Assembly (NCBI GenBank): GCA_014058105.1
Contig: JACGCM010002568.1
Span: 434,001 to 498,000 of the forward strand
Origin: Kingdonia uniflora
Taxonomy: Eukaryota > Streptophyta > Magnoliopsida > Ranunculales > Circaeasteraceae
DNA: 64,000 bases
Reading direction: 5' to 3'
How positions within the stretch are numbered: the stretch's first letter is position 1; every line of letters starts with the position of its first letter. Position numbers and translations under genes: made by a program. The notes beneath the pieces were generated by a model. It was not told the DNA's origin and did no database searches. It worked only from the letters and a program-made list of their open reading frames with translations. Shown here piece by piece: positions 1 to 12,179 of this stretch.

Positions 1-1405
1 AGTAATTTTGAGGTCTGGGACGTTCAATTTTCGTGTAATACAAATTTCTTTGTATCTCTAATGGGTGGTCCCACTTGTTGGAGAACTTTTTGGGTGATGA
101 AATCCAGCAAGTCTCTAACAGTTTTTACCTTTACTAATGTTGGAATGAAAAAGAATATTAAACACTGCAATAGGTCAATCCAACCATAACAATTTTTTTA
201 TTAGAGCAGCGTGTATCTGCACAGTCCACACGACTTTTTATGTCCTAGTGCCGGGGTGCAGCGGATATGTACCCCTTCTAGTTGTCAAGTTAGAGAAGTA
301 CCAACCTACGAGAAGTGTTTCCCGGTATAACTGTGGCCGCCCCTTCACTTAGGGGCAAAAGAAGGAAATTCCCCTTCACTTAGGGGGCACAAGAAGCATT
401 TTTCAAGAAATTTCCCCCGCTTTAAGATTTTCATATTTCCCCCATCAACACTCTCTGTGCTTTCCATTCTTTTGTATCCCTTATCAATGCCCAAGATTGC
501 CAAAATGTAATCGGCTTGTGCTTGATCAACAATGGAGAGTTATAATCAAGATGAGCAATAATGATGCCTTTCTCATAATTCAAGTAAAATTCACACCAGA
601 AACTCGTGCTCGCAACAACAACAAATCGTACTCGTAACAAAAACAACTCGTGCAGTAACTTATAAGAAAAATAGTTCATGCTTATGTGGTAGAATAATTC
701 AATCTTCAGTGAAAGCCCACAAACAGTTCGTGTTTAACATAAGCAACTTATGCTTAGTTAAACATAAAAAATAGTTCATTCTTGAGTTGGACCACCCATT
801 ATAAAAGAAACAAATCTTAACAAAAGCAACTCGTGCAGCAGCTTATAACAAGAGCTCATTTTGCTGGACCCACAACTCGTTAAAAGCCAAAGCTCGATTT
901 CGTGCTCGTAACAAAAGAATTAAGGCCCACCACAGTTCGTTCTTAAGTTAATAAACTATCAAAACCAGTTCGTGCTCAAGTTCTTGGACCCACAGTAAAA
1001 GATAATTTTTGTCAAGCAACTCGCGCTTGTAAAAAAAGAAGCTCGTATTCAAGTTCGTTTCATTGGACCCACAACTCATAAATGATCTCGGTAGAAATAA
1101 AAGGGGCCACATAGTAATAGTTCAAAGAAAATAGTAACTGCAGCAACTTGTTAATGCTAAGTTATATTTTCCATATAACATTATTACGGAGAAAGGAACA
1201 TGTAACTGTGTTGTATAATCTTGAGAACTCACCTCCTTGAGTACCCAACAATTGTTCCCATTTGCACCCAAGTAGTTGCCAAAAAGAATGAAAAGAAAAG
1301 AAATGGAAGGAGAGAAGAAAGGGGAAAACAACAAAATCGGCTTAAAAATAACAACTCAAAAAAAAAAAACGTATTCACAAGTCCCCGGCAACGGCGCCAA
1401 AAACT
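1..1405 (-). mobile_element. Leader of Athila-like LTR element E (body continues off the left edge)
   Basis: This is the internal sequence just downstream of E's 5' LTR, read on the minus strand. It begins with a primer-binding site and a T-rich leader and then runs left to the window edge. I see no gag motif in it. The reading frame at 1122-1334 is uninterrupted but has no recognised domain. The part at 770-1090 is a degenerate repeat in which a GGACCCACAACTCGT-like word recurs about four times. A second small duplication around GCCCCTTCACTTAGGGG lies at 340-390. Long untranslated leaders before gag are usual for Athila-type elements and for their gag-less derivatives (LARDs); I cannot tell which this is because the rest lies outside the window. 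Confidence 0.6.
1382..1401 (-). other. Primer-binding site of element E
   Basis: Minus-strand TTTGGCGCCGTTGCCGGGGA lies four bases past the LTR end (…CGATCA). This is the classical priming site of plant Ty3/gypsy elements of Athila and related type. It fixes the strand of E and the end of its 5' LTR. Confidence 0.85.
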
Positions 1406-1881
1406 TGATCGATTATAAAACCGACATCTTAAAAGAACCGCACGCGCATGGTGTACCGTTAAGTACAAAGGTAAGCAAGGTCATATCCTAAGAGACTTGT
1501 GGTGTGAACTATACTTCGAGCTACTAGTTTTATCCAATAACAATGAGTTTCTTTTATTGATTTGCAAGTAAAGAAAAGAGAAATGCTAAAAAATAAGAGT
1601 TTTATGAGTCGGAGTGAGAACCAAAGCTTAGATTCCACTTCACCCTTTATAACCGTGAGATAGCATAAATAATTAAAGTAAATTAGGAGTTCCCGTATCG
1701 CATATCATTGGTCAGGCATATGCAATACATCAAAAGATTAAAGAGATTTAGTGATTGGGAACTACCCATAAACCAACTTACTCAACCACGGTCCGGTTGA
1801 TAAGTATGGATTATGTTCTCTTCTCCATGTTCCTAACCTATCTTGTTATGGTCAAACAAGATGGTTACTTAGATTCATTAC
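1406..1881 (-). repeat. 5' LTR of E, third (R/U5) piece
   Basis: On the plus strand this piece starts TGATCG, the mirror of the far LTR end …CTATCA at 42891, so the LTR has TGAT…ATCA termini. It stops at ATTAC (1877-1881), the target duplication of element A, and continues after A at 28929. A CAATAAA-like signal on the minus strand (about 1549-1558) is compatible with a polyadenylation region. Confidence 0.75.
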
Positions 1882-2459
1882 TGTAATGGCCAAATTCCGT
1901 AAGCTCAAAATGATTAAGAATTAGCTATCATGCCAATGAACCTGTAACAATATTCTAATGGAAAGTAAGAAATGGAAACATGAGTTTTTAGCGTGGAAAA
2001 CCTCTGAATAGGTAAAAAGCCACGACCTTGTATGGAGGATTTTTGTAAAAGTATCTTTATTACTTGAAACAGATATCCTTATTACAAGTGATCTCTATAT
2101 ATTGAAATGCTTTTGATCTCGTAAATAAGAAGTTTGTGTAATTTTTCTGGCCCCTGTCTCTTTTAGAACTTTTCCTTTATATAGAATTTTCCCACAGCTC
2201 TTCATCGTGCCGGTGTACATTTTCCGAATAATATGTTTAGTGGTGGTTGACAAAATAACTAATAAGTTTGTAGGAGACAGGTGTCTTTGACTGGATAACG
2301 TTTTTCAGGTTTAGCTTGATCCACGTTCTTGAGTAGTTCGTAGGGCTGGTTGGAATGCTGACTGAATTGTTAAGTGTTAAAAATGTGTGAGCCTGAAATG
2401 GAGGTAAATCAAGTTTCATTAGCTCGATTTTGAGTGAGATCGAGGGATAAGTCCCTACA
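1882..2459 (-). repeat. 3' LTR of element A
   Basis: Plus-strand sequence runs TGTAATGG…CCCTACA and matches 28346-28923 along its full length without a length difference. Because the element is on the minus strand this left copy is the 3' LTR. The polypurine tract abuts its inner edge. Confidence 0.92.
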
Positions 2460-2473
2460 ATCTCCCCCTCGCA
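2460..2473 (-). other. Polypurine tract of element A
   Basis: The minus strand reads GCGAGGGGGAGATTG and then TGTAGGG, a purine run touching the 3' LTR as expected for the plus-strand primer of reverse transcription. It confirms the minus orientation. Confidence 0.8.
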
Positions 2474-5049
2474 ACTGAAGTCACGAGTGGCTTTGGTTGA
2501 GAAAAAATATGTTAAAAGTATGAAATTTGAAATGGAGTTATGATAACGTTTGACTGGATAGAAGTTACGTGATATTGGGAAGTGATGGGTATTAAATGAT
2601 GATACGGATGTATGTGACGGTTGTGTTTGAATAGTCATATCCGTAATGAATGATGATGTTTGGGAAAACGTACTTGCACAATAAATGTAGGGTTATATAA
2701 ATAGTACCTGTAGTAAATCTTTGAAACAATTCCTTCTTGTGTAAATTTTTTGAGATGGTGAAAACTTAGAGGATGGTTCTTGAAGAGAGGATTGCGTCTA
2801 AAATGTAAAGGTTGAAGATGAAATACTTTGGTGATCATTCCATGGAAATGTCGATACCTGCTTCTGTTCCTTCGTTGTACCAAGGCTTGTCGGAAGAGGA
2901 AGCGGTTGAAGCTGAAGAAGATTTTTACTATAAGTGGAGATTTCTTGTCTTCATCTTGATAAGCGAGGAACGGTGGGCCTGTCTCTGCACTGCTACGAAA
3001 GACAGGGTTAGGGCTTCATATGTAGGGATAGGTGTATATGTGAGATAGATATGCTGATTTCTTGTGTCACCATGGATTCTAAGGTTGGGCCCTCTTCATC
3101 TCTACCAACTCTTTGGTGGTGGAGGTTATAAGAGAGGTAATGATGGCAGTGGAGGAGGAGGATTAGAAGTGGGAGTCTGCTAACGCATTTCCATCATGTT
3201 TTTACGCTCAAAAGACCTTCATCTTGTTTTGTGGGGGCCAACACTGAGTTCACTGCTTGCATGGTTTCCATTTTAAGTTTGACTGGACTTCAACTAAACT
3301 CATGTGAGGGAAATTTTTTGTTATGTCTAATGTCTTCTTTGCATCAGGGTGGAAAATCACTGAATCAAGAAGAACTGGAAGACATGATGCCTCGGCATGC
3401 CTGAATAACCTGTGACTTTTAACAAACAGGGAAAACTTATTATCTGTAAAGTACTTGGAGTTTGGTGCTGGATGGATAACATTATGTTATATTCCTGAGG
3501 TCGATGTGGTGAAAAACTTGTTATCTGTAAATCGTATGTAATATATTTGACATGAATAAAAGTTGATATTAAATAAAATGTATATAGACAAATTTTTTGA
3601 ATTGAACTAAATTGGTTGGGTATTGGAGTGAATAACTGCATATAAGTGATGAAGCAATGTTGCAATGCTGCTTGAACTGAGATGAGTATGTGCTGACAAT
3701 GTCGTGTTGATGTAAAAATAATTTATGATTTTAACAGGTGAGTGAGAGAAATTGCAGAAAATATGTAATCGTAAAAATTTGAGCTACTATAGGTCGATAG
3801 AGATACAACTCATGGTATTGTAAGGTTGATTATAGTAACTAATGTGTATACTGGTAAGGGGATAAGTTCAAATAATTTATTTTAAGATTTTAGGTTTTGT
3901 TGTTGCGAGATATAAGGAAATTTTTTTCGTATTTAAGGGGAAAGTGTGTGAGATACATAGAAATACAGGTAGGATGATCTGTAAAAAAATGGGGGATGGA
4001 TTAGGATGGTACGGACTCGATCTTAGAGGATTTGTTATGCTGCAGAAGGATAATTGGCTATAAAAATTACAAAAGTACGTAAGAAGATCTTTGGTTCGTT
4101 TGGTTTTGATGTTGAGCTATTGGTGGGGGAATGTGAGCTCGGTGGTTTAGATGTAAGGAGTAGAGAACTGGAGTATTTTCGATATTTTTATGAGGTGTGC
4201 TTCCGTAAATTGATTAGGGATGCGGTAGAACGAGAAAGGTTGGTTGGTTTGATAGCTGAAGTTGAGATTAAATTCGAAGATCTGAGGACTGACAATTAAC
4301 GTGACAGGATGACATCGTTCAGTTTACTAAGGATGCAATAGATGTTGTATAAAGAGTTATTCATCAATAATATATTTGTTTTGAATGTAAGAAAAATGAT
4401 ATAAGTCAATCGTACCCTCAATAGGTGCGAATCTGTTTTGAGTGTGTTTTAGCGAATAATTTGATTAATTTTGAAAATTTGCACAGTTTAGAAAATGACG
4501 TCAATCATTATAAGTATGATAAGCAAGGACAGAGAAACAAAAATATGAAAATGCAGAAACTTCACAGTTTATTTTGTATGCTAAAGGAAATAAGACTCTA
4601 ACATCATACAGAGTGAGTCATCATGAGTGTGGGAAGGTCAGGAAAAGATATGGATATAGGGTGAAAAAATATGTTAAAAAATGAGGGGAGTTGTAATGAT
4701 GGAAAGGTGGTTTTATTGAAAAGGTACAAGGCGTCTGACATAGTGAGTGGAAAGGATGCCACAGTTCTGAAATTGAGGATGGTTTGTACTAGGAGCAATA
4801 AATGGCAGTCGCTTGAGAGAGAAAGGATAAATAGTACTTCTTCGTCTCCAATCAAACTTTTTACAACTTTAAAAAATTTGGGGAGCACTCAGAGAGGTAG
4901 ACGAAGGATCAGGGGATTTGATTAAGAGTTATCCAAAGGTGATAAACAGTTGAAGAGGGCAAAAGATTCTGGATCTCGCAGGTGGCTATAGAGCAGCGTT
5001 ATGAGGGAAAAGCTTAACGCAACTGCCGATTCTCATTCGGATACTGAAG
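2474..5049 (+). other. Upstream part of element A's antisense gene region; weak ORFs only
   Basis: This lies between A's polypurine tract and the first accessory exon I can place. Small plus-strand frames exist at 2812-3048 (acidic middle part), 4054-4299 and 4671-4925. No domain is recognisable in any of them. The stretch ending at 5049 reads CTGAAG and then GTTAGT, a plausible splice donor, so 5' exons of the accessory gene probably lie here in decayed form. The rest appears non-coding. Confidence 0.4.
4054..4299 (+). pseudogene. Small unrecognised ORF of element A, 81 codons
   Basis: A charged, leucine-rich frame ending in TAA, in the same direction as the accessory gene that starts about 0.9 kb downstream. 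It reads like protein (helical, RDAVERERLVGLIAEVEIKF) rather than random sequence, but I recognise no family. It may be an upstream exon or a separate antisense ORF comparable to 15838-16161 in element B. Confidence 0.3.
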
Positions 5050-5137
5050 GTTAGTGGAGATGTATGCAATATATGTTGACGTATATATATATGTTAAAGA
5101 TATATGTTATACGTAAACGACTGATCAGAGATATATG

Positions 5138-5141
<4 letters not shown>

Positions 5142-5173
<32 letters not shown>
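5142..5173. repeat. (TA)n microsatellite
   Basis: About sixteen uninterrupted TA units inside the predicted first intron (5050-5210) of A's antisense gene. Confidence 0.95.
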
Positions 5174-5175
<2 letters not shown>

Positions 5176-5210
5176 ATGGAAGAATGATAAAGACCTTAAC
5201 CTGTATGTAG

Positions 5211-7489
5211 GTCGAGCGTGAGAGGCATCTATGCAGGCCGAAAATGTGCCTGTAGAAATTGTTTTTAAGATGGGTAGTTTGTCTATTAATGAGGTATCGA
5301 CCTCTGGTCGGACGAATGAGTCTGATAATGAAGGGGAAGTAGGATTGAACAATTCCCGAGTTTCCCTGGTCAATTGGTATCTTATCCTCCTGGTTCTGAT
5401 GCCTTTAAAGAATTTTGTAAAGCCAAGGCGGCTATAGGAGGGAAGTGGGGCAATTATGTAAAGTTTGCCGGTAGGCAGTTTAGGGGTTGTACGGTAGCGG
5501 AGGGGGAATAGTATTTTTATCTGCTCGCAGATTTGGAAGTGGAAAAATGTGATAGGGGTATAGATGAATCGATCTTGTAAGAATATTTCGATGGGGATGC
5601 CCGGAGTGACATCTCGAAGGGTTTTTTGTGTTACATATCTCAATTAGAGTATGGGTTAAGCCTTCCCTTCACCAATTTAGCGAAGGGGATTATGAATGCA
5701 ATTAAGGCATGTCCTGTTCAATTTAACGAGAATATGTGGGAGGTAATAACCGTGTGCGACCATCTGAATGAAAAATGGGAAAAAGAAGGAAATGTGAAAA
5801 AGATAATCCCTGAGGACGTTTTGCAGTTTTATGGGATGAAGAATTATAAGGCTAGTGGGGGGTCATACTTCTGTGAGCTCAACTCGGCATCTCTTTTCCA
5901 AACTGAATTCAGCTGGTCAAACCTGGAATGACAACATCATATGGGTGAAGGGTAATTGTCTTCAAAGAGATGATGAAGAACCTTTGGACCTTCGGTTTAG
6001 AACTATAAAACAAAGTAAGTATAGACATGCATAGATAAAATTATTGTTACGCTTCACTGACAATTGTAGTTGATAGTAAAAATGTTGTTATTGCAGGTGT
6101 GAAGTCTAAAGTGGAGAGGAAGGAATCTCTGATGGACAAAGTTGCGGAGGAAGAGACTGAACTCAAACTTGTGTTGGAGACTAAACTGGAACTGGCAGTT
6201 TAGCTCAGCTAAATACTATTAAGCCGAGCAAAATTGCTTTAAAATATCTGAAGAAATGGATGCTAAAGGCTCTGCTGGCCTCTGGTACCACTGGAAGTGG
6301 TGAGGTCGTGAAAGATAAGAGAGGACGGTCAAACCCTCGGGGGAGCCAGGAGAGAAGGTCACTGAGGGGCGATCTGCTATGGTGGAGGACCTCAAAGAGG
6401 TCGAGGAAAGGGCAAGGTTGGCGGCTCTCCATGGAGAGGAAGACATGAGCAAGATGGTAAGTTTATTTTATCGGAAAGAACTACTTAATATGTTTCGAGC
6501 TAATCGCTGAGATCGATGTAATTTTTGTAGGTTGTCCATCTTGTTAAGGGGATTTGGCTCGGTATTGAGGATGAAAAAAGTGAGCTGAAGAAGGAAAATA
6601 TCAAGCTGGAAAAAGAATTATCTCGATCCAGGACTGACGCTTTGAAGGAAGTTAGGCAGCTGAAGGCTTCTCATCCGTAGCGATTGGTCAGCTACAGGTG
6701 GAGACAAAAGCCAATATTGACGAGATGGTTGAGGAGCGTGACCGACTAGGGTATCATTTGATGCTGAAAGGCTAATCTGAGGTAGAGGTGGATGCCATTA
6801 AGGCGGGCTACTATGTTGAGGAAGAAAATTAGGAGGAAGCAGAAGCGGTGGCAATCGTGGACTATCTGGATGGTATTTCTCGCTAGATGGTGCTTGACAA
6901 TCAAGGGGATGATGTCGAGCTCCCGAAAGGTGGTAGTGAGAAGGTAGGGTTAACACGTGTGTTTGTATAAATATTTGTAAGTTGTTTGAACTGTGTGTGG
7001 GGAAGAAGCCTTATGAAGATTGACTTTATTATATACACATTTTGTAGGCAGTTAGAGAGATGAGTCTCAGAATAAATGATCCAGAGTCTGGACTTGCCAG
7101 GGAAAGAGAAACCTCTAAAGCCTTGCCGTCTGCTCAAGCAGAGCTGCAGGTTAGATCGGAATAGATCTTCTGACTTGCATATTATTCCAATATTAAGTTA
7201 TCAAGTAAATAGGATATAGATGCATGGTAAAAATCCAACGCTATTAATATAGAGTAGCATATCGAAAGTATGTACCTTGTACACCAAAAGAAGACTCATG
7301 AAGCGTTCATCTGAGAATGAACTCCAAACTTTTAGTCTAAAAGTATTTGGAAGCAGATGTTTAGAAATCACATAGTCTCTTTGGAAATCTAGTATGTATA
7401 TATTCAAAGGCTTTCTTGAATCGAACAGTACTAAAATTTGTTATATTTCCCAGGTCGAATTAGATTCATCTTGCTCAAGTGAGGAAGAC
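5211..7489 (+). pseudogene. Antisense accessory gene of element A, 5' exons (gypsy-type transposon protein)
   Basis: This gene is read opposite to A's gag-pol. GT..AG introns can be placed at 5050-5210, 6015-6096, 6457-6530, 6944-7047 and 7150-7453, with good donors (GTAAGT twice) and pyrimidine-rich acceptors. The first Met in the exon is at 5231. The exon at 5600-5930 contains the block YGLSLPFTNLAKGIMNA followed by Q.NEN, which matches the same place in the antisense genes of B and C. This is the pattern of the family annotated as putative gypsy-type transposon. Later exons encode a charged coiled coil (ELKKENIKLEKELSRSR) and a DYLDGISR…DNQGDDVELP block. Stops occur, for example at about 6677 and 6830. 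Element B enters the coding frame after 7489, and the frame resumes at 20254. The biochemical role of the family is unknown. Confidence 0.7.
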
Positions 7490-7942
7490 TGTAGGAGCAC
7501 ACTCCCGCTAGTGATGAAGTCGTGGTAGTCATACGAGCAAGCCCTCCAATGACCCCAACCTTGAATAACTAGAGCAGGGAAACTACTCTTAAGTATCTCT
7601 ATACAACGAGCAATTATTAGCAAATGCAGAACAAATACGAGAAGCACCCAACCTCACGACTCTGAAGGGATAGTCTAGGAATTTCACCGAACACATGAGA
7701 AAGGATGCTCCAAGGTCAAACCCTCCCTATAAATAGAGAGGAGAAGGGTAAATAGAAAGGATCGGCTTCTCCTTCTTCCTTCTTCAAGCAAACTACTATT
7801 CCTCAGCGATCTCAAAAATACAATCAGAAAGAGAGAGACAGTGGAACCCGGAGACAATTGAGCGGTGCCCTCCTCCGGTTCAGTATCAAGCCCAACCCAT
7901 CAAACGATTATTGTTGTCCCCTAATAAAATAAGGAGACTACA
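7490..7942 (+). repeat. 5' LTR of element B
   Basis: TGTAGGAGCA…GACTACA with a CTATAAATAG TATA box at 7727-7736, so transcription should begin near 7760. Matches 19801-20253 at about 95% by eye. Confidence 0.93.
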
Positions 7943-7943
7943 A

Positions 7944-7961
7944 TTGGCACTGCCTGCGTTC
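7944..7961 (+). other. Primer-binding site of element B
   Basis: One base past the LTR the sequence is TTGGCACTGCCTGCGTTC, a decayed form of the TTGGCGCC-type site expected for Tat elements. Confidence 0.6.
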
Positions 7962-7986
7962 CCCTCAAATCCTCCTCCGAGCAACG

Positions 7987-9790
7987 ATGGTGGTTTCCAT
8001 ACGCAATCAGTCCCTGGAACAAGCCATGGCCGAAATAAGAGCGGCACTGGCGCAACTGTAGTACCAGATGTCCACAAAAGGAGACCAAATATGACAGCTC
8101 CTACTGGTCAATGACACTCTTCAGGATACTCTCGTCGCCAGCACTCACCCGCCACTAGGCGATCCGGTACCCTCCGCATCTGTAAGCGAGTCAATCCCGC
8201 ACGAACTACCTCAAGGGGATGAAGCAAATCTTATACTTGCAGTTGAAGCCTCGGTAATACCAGCCCACCAAACCCTCGCACCACCCCGAGGAACCACTAT
8301 GCCTCTGCACCCTACAGCTCACCATAGTACAGGCCCACCGCATCATCGACCAGTTTACCAATTCAGCCATAACGACTCGCTCCCTCCTGGTCGATATGTC
8401 CCCAACTCTACAACCACCGCGTACCAAATCCCGTCATGGACTACGGTGACTGATATGGTGATGACCACACAAAAAAATCACCATGACACCCCCCTTATAG
8501 CCCAGATGACCCGTCCTACCCCCACGGCCATGATTGTCAGCCCCAATACGATCGAAACAACACGTACAACGAGAGGTTTTACGACCGATACCCACAAATG
8601 CCCTCTTCGGGAGTGACTTATTCCCACAACTATGATAGCCACGCTGACGAATCTTTAACCCGAGGCGAAGCCATTCACAAAAGGATTGCGGAAACTCATG
8701 ACCAGCAACCACTAATAGCAGTGACCGTGGAAGCACTTATCCGGACAATGCACGGCGTGAACCTAACTAGGCGGTTAACCACGGAGACGCTCTGCCGGAT
8801 CCACAATACACCCTTCACACCGGCCATACGGAGCTACGTGCCAGCATAAATTTACTCTCGACCTAAAATAGAGCCGTTCACCAGTTGCCAGGATCCTGGG
8901 CAGCACCTCTCAAAGTTTCACTACAGTATAGACCTACAACATCAAACAGATGAGCACATGTGTCGTCTATTCCCCTCGACATTATTTAACGGGGCCCTCG
9001 TCTGGTTTCAGAGTCTTGTACCCAACTCTATATCCACGTTTAAACAACTCTCATTGGCATTTATCGAGAAGTACCTCCACAACCAGCAATCCAAAAAATA
9101 GTTAGCGGAACTATTCTCCCTGAAACAACAAATCGGCAAAACCACCGACTCTCCCCTCTTACGGTTCAAAAGTGAGCTCACCCTCATAGAACGGGTTGAC
9201 GCACCAATAGCCTGCCTCGCCTTCATGGACGCCTGTCTCCCCAGCTCTAAGTTGCGCAAGGCCCTACAAAGATAATGGCCCGAAACCCTTGAACACCTGT
9301 ATGAGAAGGTCCATAAATATCAAAACATAGAAGCGGACAACCGTGCCTCTGCCTCATAAATTGCCACCCTCCTGAGCACCACATCCGTACCAACGCCAGT
9401 ACTACGTAATCAGGCACCTAAACACTCACGGGATACCCATGACGATCCCCAAGAGAACAGGATTAGACAACGAACAGAACGCGACCAATGAGATAACACC
9501 AAAACTTCCAGGGATGGACGATAAAGAACCACCTGATGGGAACGTTATCCTCCCAACGACCTGACCATTTCACGGGCAGACTTGCTCCTCGCGGTAAAGA
9601 ATGATCCTGACTACTGAAAATCTCGTAACAGACCTGACCGACCTGGATGCCAACACTGCACACATCATGAGTTACAAGACCATCCAACCGAGGAATGTTA
9701 CGATTTCATTAACATGACCAAGACTTGGTTCCGCCTCGGCCGCTATACATGTTAACTCAAAAAACTAATACCACCTGCAGAGAGAATGCC
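7987..9790 (+). pseudogene. gag of element B (broken)
   Basis: The likely start is the ATG at 7987, 45 bp past the LTR, giving an N-terminal helix (MVVSIRNQSLEQAMAEIRAA) before a stop. A proline- and threonine-rich linker follows to about 8850. The capsid-like core (Retrotrans_gag type) spans about 8910-9330 and includes GALVWFQSLVPNSISTF, F.EKY and LLRFKSELTLIERV, the usual signature of plant gypsy Gag. A later part (9600-9720) has a possible zinc-knuckle remnant with spaced Cys/His (CQHCTHHELQDHPTEEC). At least four in-frame stops interrupt the core region. Confidence 0.8.
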
Positions 9791-10059
9791 TCACCCTACC
9801 AATGATGAACGCGTAACAAAAATACGGGCACCAGAACATTTACCAGTATGTGAGATGATATTGGCCGACCTCAACCAAGCTCCTTCAAGGCACTTCATTT
9901 TCAATTCAACAAGGCAATGCTGCCGCCTAACCGAGATCTAGGGAGCCGCCCACGGTATTGATACAACCATTCGCCCTCTACCAGAATAAGTAATCTACTT
10001 CACTGATCATGATCTTGGCACCATTTCACACCCTCGTGACGACGCCTTTGTTATTTGGA

Positions 10060-10513
10060 TCGTCATAGGCGGCATCTTTGTTAAGAGAATGTGGTCAATT
10101 TCGGTAGTGGCGCTAACATCCTCTACTATGATGCACTTCGCAACATGAATATGCAAGACTGTCTGGTACCCTCCAAGACCAAGATTTCTAGTTTTAACGG
10201 GTCCACTGAACGAATAATGGGAGAGTTCGTCACTCAGGTACAGGCAGGCCCGGTTATCGTACCAATAACTTTCATCCTCATCAATAGCCCTACAATATAC
10301 TACAATAGAATTCTGGGACGTGACTGGATTTATGCCATGAAGGCCGTCCCCTCCTCCTACTACCAGGTATTATGCTTTCCAACAAAGTTCAGCCCCTACC
10401 AGATACGCGGCTGTCATGTCGCAGCCCGGGTCTGCTACGCCAATTCACTACAAAACTTAATCAATCAAGAGAACACAAAAATGAAAGGGAAGCATATCGA
10501 GCGAGACGATTAG
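10060..10513 (+). pseudogene. Aspartic protease of element B, catalytic Asp lost
   Basis: The frame VNFGSGANILYYDALRNM aligns with the DTGSSADIL active-site block of Tat proteases, but Asp is replaced by Asn and Thr by Phe. The ILGRDWIYAM block further on (10300-10345) is the conserved second half of the fold. The domain would cleave the polyprotein. With the catalytic Asp missing it cannot be active as it stands. Confidence 0.8.
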
Positions 10514-11775
10514 CAACAAATGGGGTACGGGTCCATGGCGGTGGACTTGTTCCCCGTTCCTTGCACCAAAAGCAACTTAATGCTCACATACACGACATAA
10601 GACTAAACGATGCCACTATAAGTACATTCAGTAAATTATGGACCCCGCCCCTCGTGGAGCCAGTCATTCCAATTAATATTGACGGCCCCACGAGAACAAC
10701 ATATATTGGTTCCTTCTTGATAGGAGATGAGCACACGGACCTCATTATCCTACTCCGACAGTTCAAAGATATCTTTGAATGGTCTTTTGACAAAATGCTT
10801 GGCATAGACCTCGCGATGGCTTGTCACCATTTATATGTTTATGAAAAAGCCAACCCCGTCAAGCAGAAACCATGACAAACAACACCACGACTATGCGAAG
10901 CTATCAACGACGAGATACAAAAGTTGCTGCATGCAGGATTTATACGACCCATTGATTGCCTACGCTGGGTAGCAAACGTGGTCCCGCTACCAAAGAAGAA
11001 TGGGAAAACCCGAGTGTACATCGATTTTATCAACCTCAACCGCCACTGTCCAAAAGATAGTTTTCCTATGCCCCACATTGCCAGATTAGTCAATTCCACG
11101 GCCGGCTATGAGCGGTTGTCATTCATGGACGGCTACTCGTGATACAACCAAATACCATTAGCAGTGGAAGATCAAGAGTGCACGTCTTTCACAACCGAGC
11201 AGAACCTGTACTGCCATACGGTCATGCCCTTCGGCTTAAAGAATGTAGGATCCACGTACCAACGTCTCGTGACCATAATGTTTGAAGTACAACTTAGCAA
11301 AACAGTAGAGGTCTATATCGACGACATGCTCGTCAAAAGCCGCCAGTGCAACGACCACCTGAACGACCTCGAGACAGCTTTTACAAAGATACGGTCGTAC
11401 AAGATACGTCTTAACCTAGAAAAGTGCAGCTTTGGGGCTTCCTCGGGAAAGTTCCTCGGACACCTAGTCACCCAACGTAGAATCGAAGCCGACCCTGATC
11501 ATATCCGTGCTCTTGCATGTATGCCATCACCATGGACATTAAAGCAAGTACATGCCCTCATTGGAAAAATAGCAGCTCTTGGACGCTTTATTTATAAAGC
11601 TTCCTATAAATGCCGCCCATTATTTCACTGCATTCGGGAAAACAAAAAAATGCCAATGGAACGATTAATGCGAAACAGCCTTTCAAAACATGTTACATTA
11701 CTTAGCCACTCCACCCAGTCTCAGCGCCCTAATCAAGCACGAGTTACTGGGTTTGTACCTTGGCAATACAGATGA
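10514..11775 (+). pseudogene. Reverse transcriptase of element B
   Basis: A linker (10514-10875, containing INIDGPTRTTYIGSFL and FKDIFEWSF, typical of the region before RT in Tat Pol) leads into the RT fingers (GFIRPIDCLRWVANVVPLPKK), the palm (VMPFGLKNVGSTYQRL) and the catalytic YIDDM motif near 11317, then the thumb (GHLVTQRRIEADPDHI). The polymerase motif is intact. A TGA at 10873, a TGA near 11140 and a frame change near 11680 break the chain. Confidence 0.9.
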
Positions 11776-12110
11776 ATCCATCAGCGCGGTCCTTGTGCGC
11801 ACAAAACACAAAGCAGAAAAGCAAGTATATTTCATCAGCAAAACCCTAATGGGAGCAAAGCTGCGGTACTTCGCGGCGGAGAAACAGGCCCTCGCTCTGG
11901 TATTTGCCTCATAGAAGCTATGACCATATTTCCTGGCACATAAAATCAAGGTCATCACTACACAACCACTACGAGAAATTTTTGCGAAGAAAGATAAGAC
12001 ACGCCAGATCGAAAAATGTGCAATTAAAGTTGGTGAATTCGACATCCGTTACGAGCCACGAGTCTCAATTAAAGGATATGCAGTAGCGGACCTCCTCGTA
12101 GACCTCCCCA
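11690..12110 (+). pseudogene. First RNase H of element B (decayed)
   Basis: Frames at 11690-11914 contain YLGNTDESISAVLVRTKHKAEKQVYFISKTL and AEKQALALVFAS, the RT-linked RNase H fold of Ty3/gypsy Pol. It continues in another frame to a decayed AVADLLVDLP end. In the usual order the next domain is a second RNase H, as found here. Confidence 0.8.
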
Positions 12111-12179
12111 TACATGACGACAATTGGTATAATGATGAGGAGGATGACCTCGACATCCACCTTGATGCCGACGAGCCAG

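Noticed and set aside
1229..1468. A minus-strand frame of 79 codons
   Set aside because: It crosses from E's LTR over the primer-binding site into the leader, so it cannot be a normal protein.
5125..5643. A 172-codon minus-strand frame
   Set aside because: It ends in a translated (TA)n run and lies opposite the accessory exons of A.
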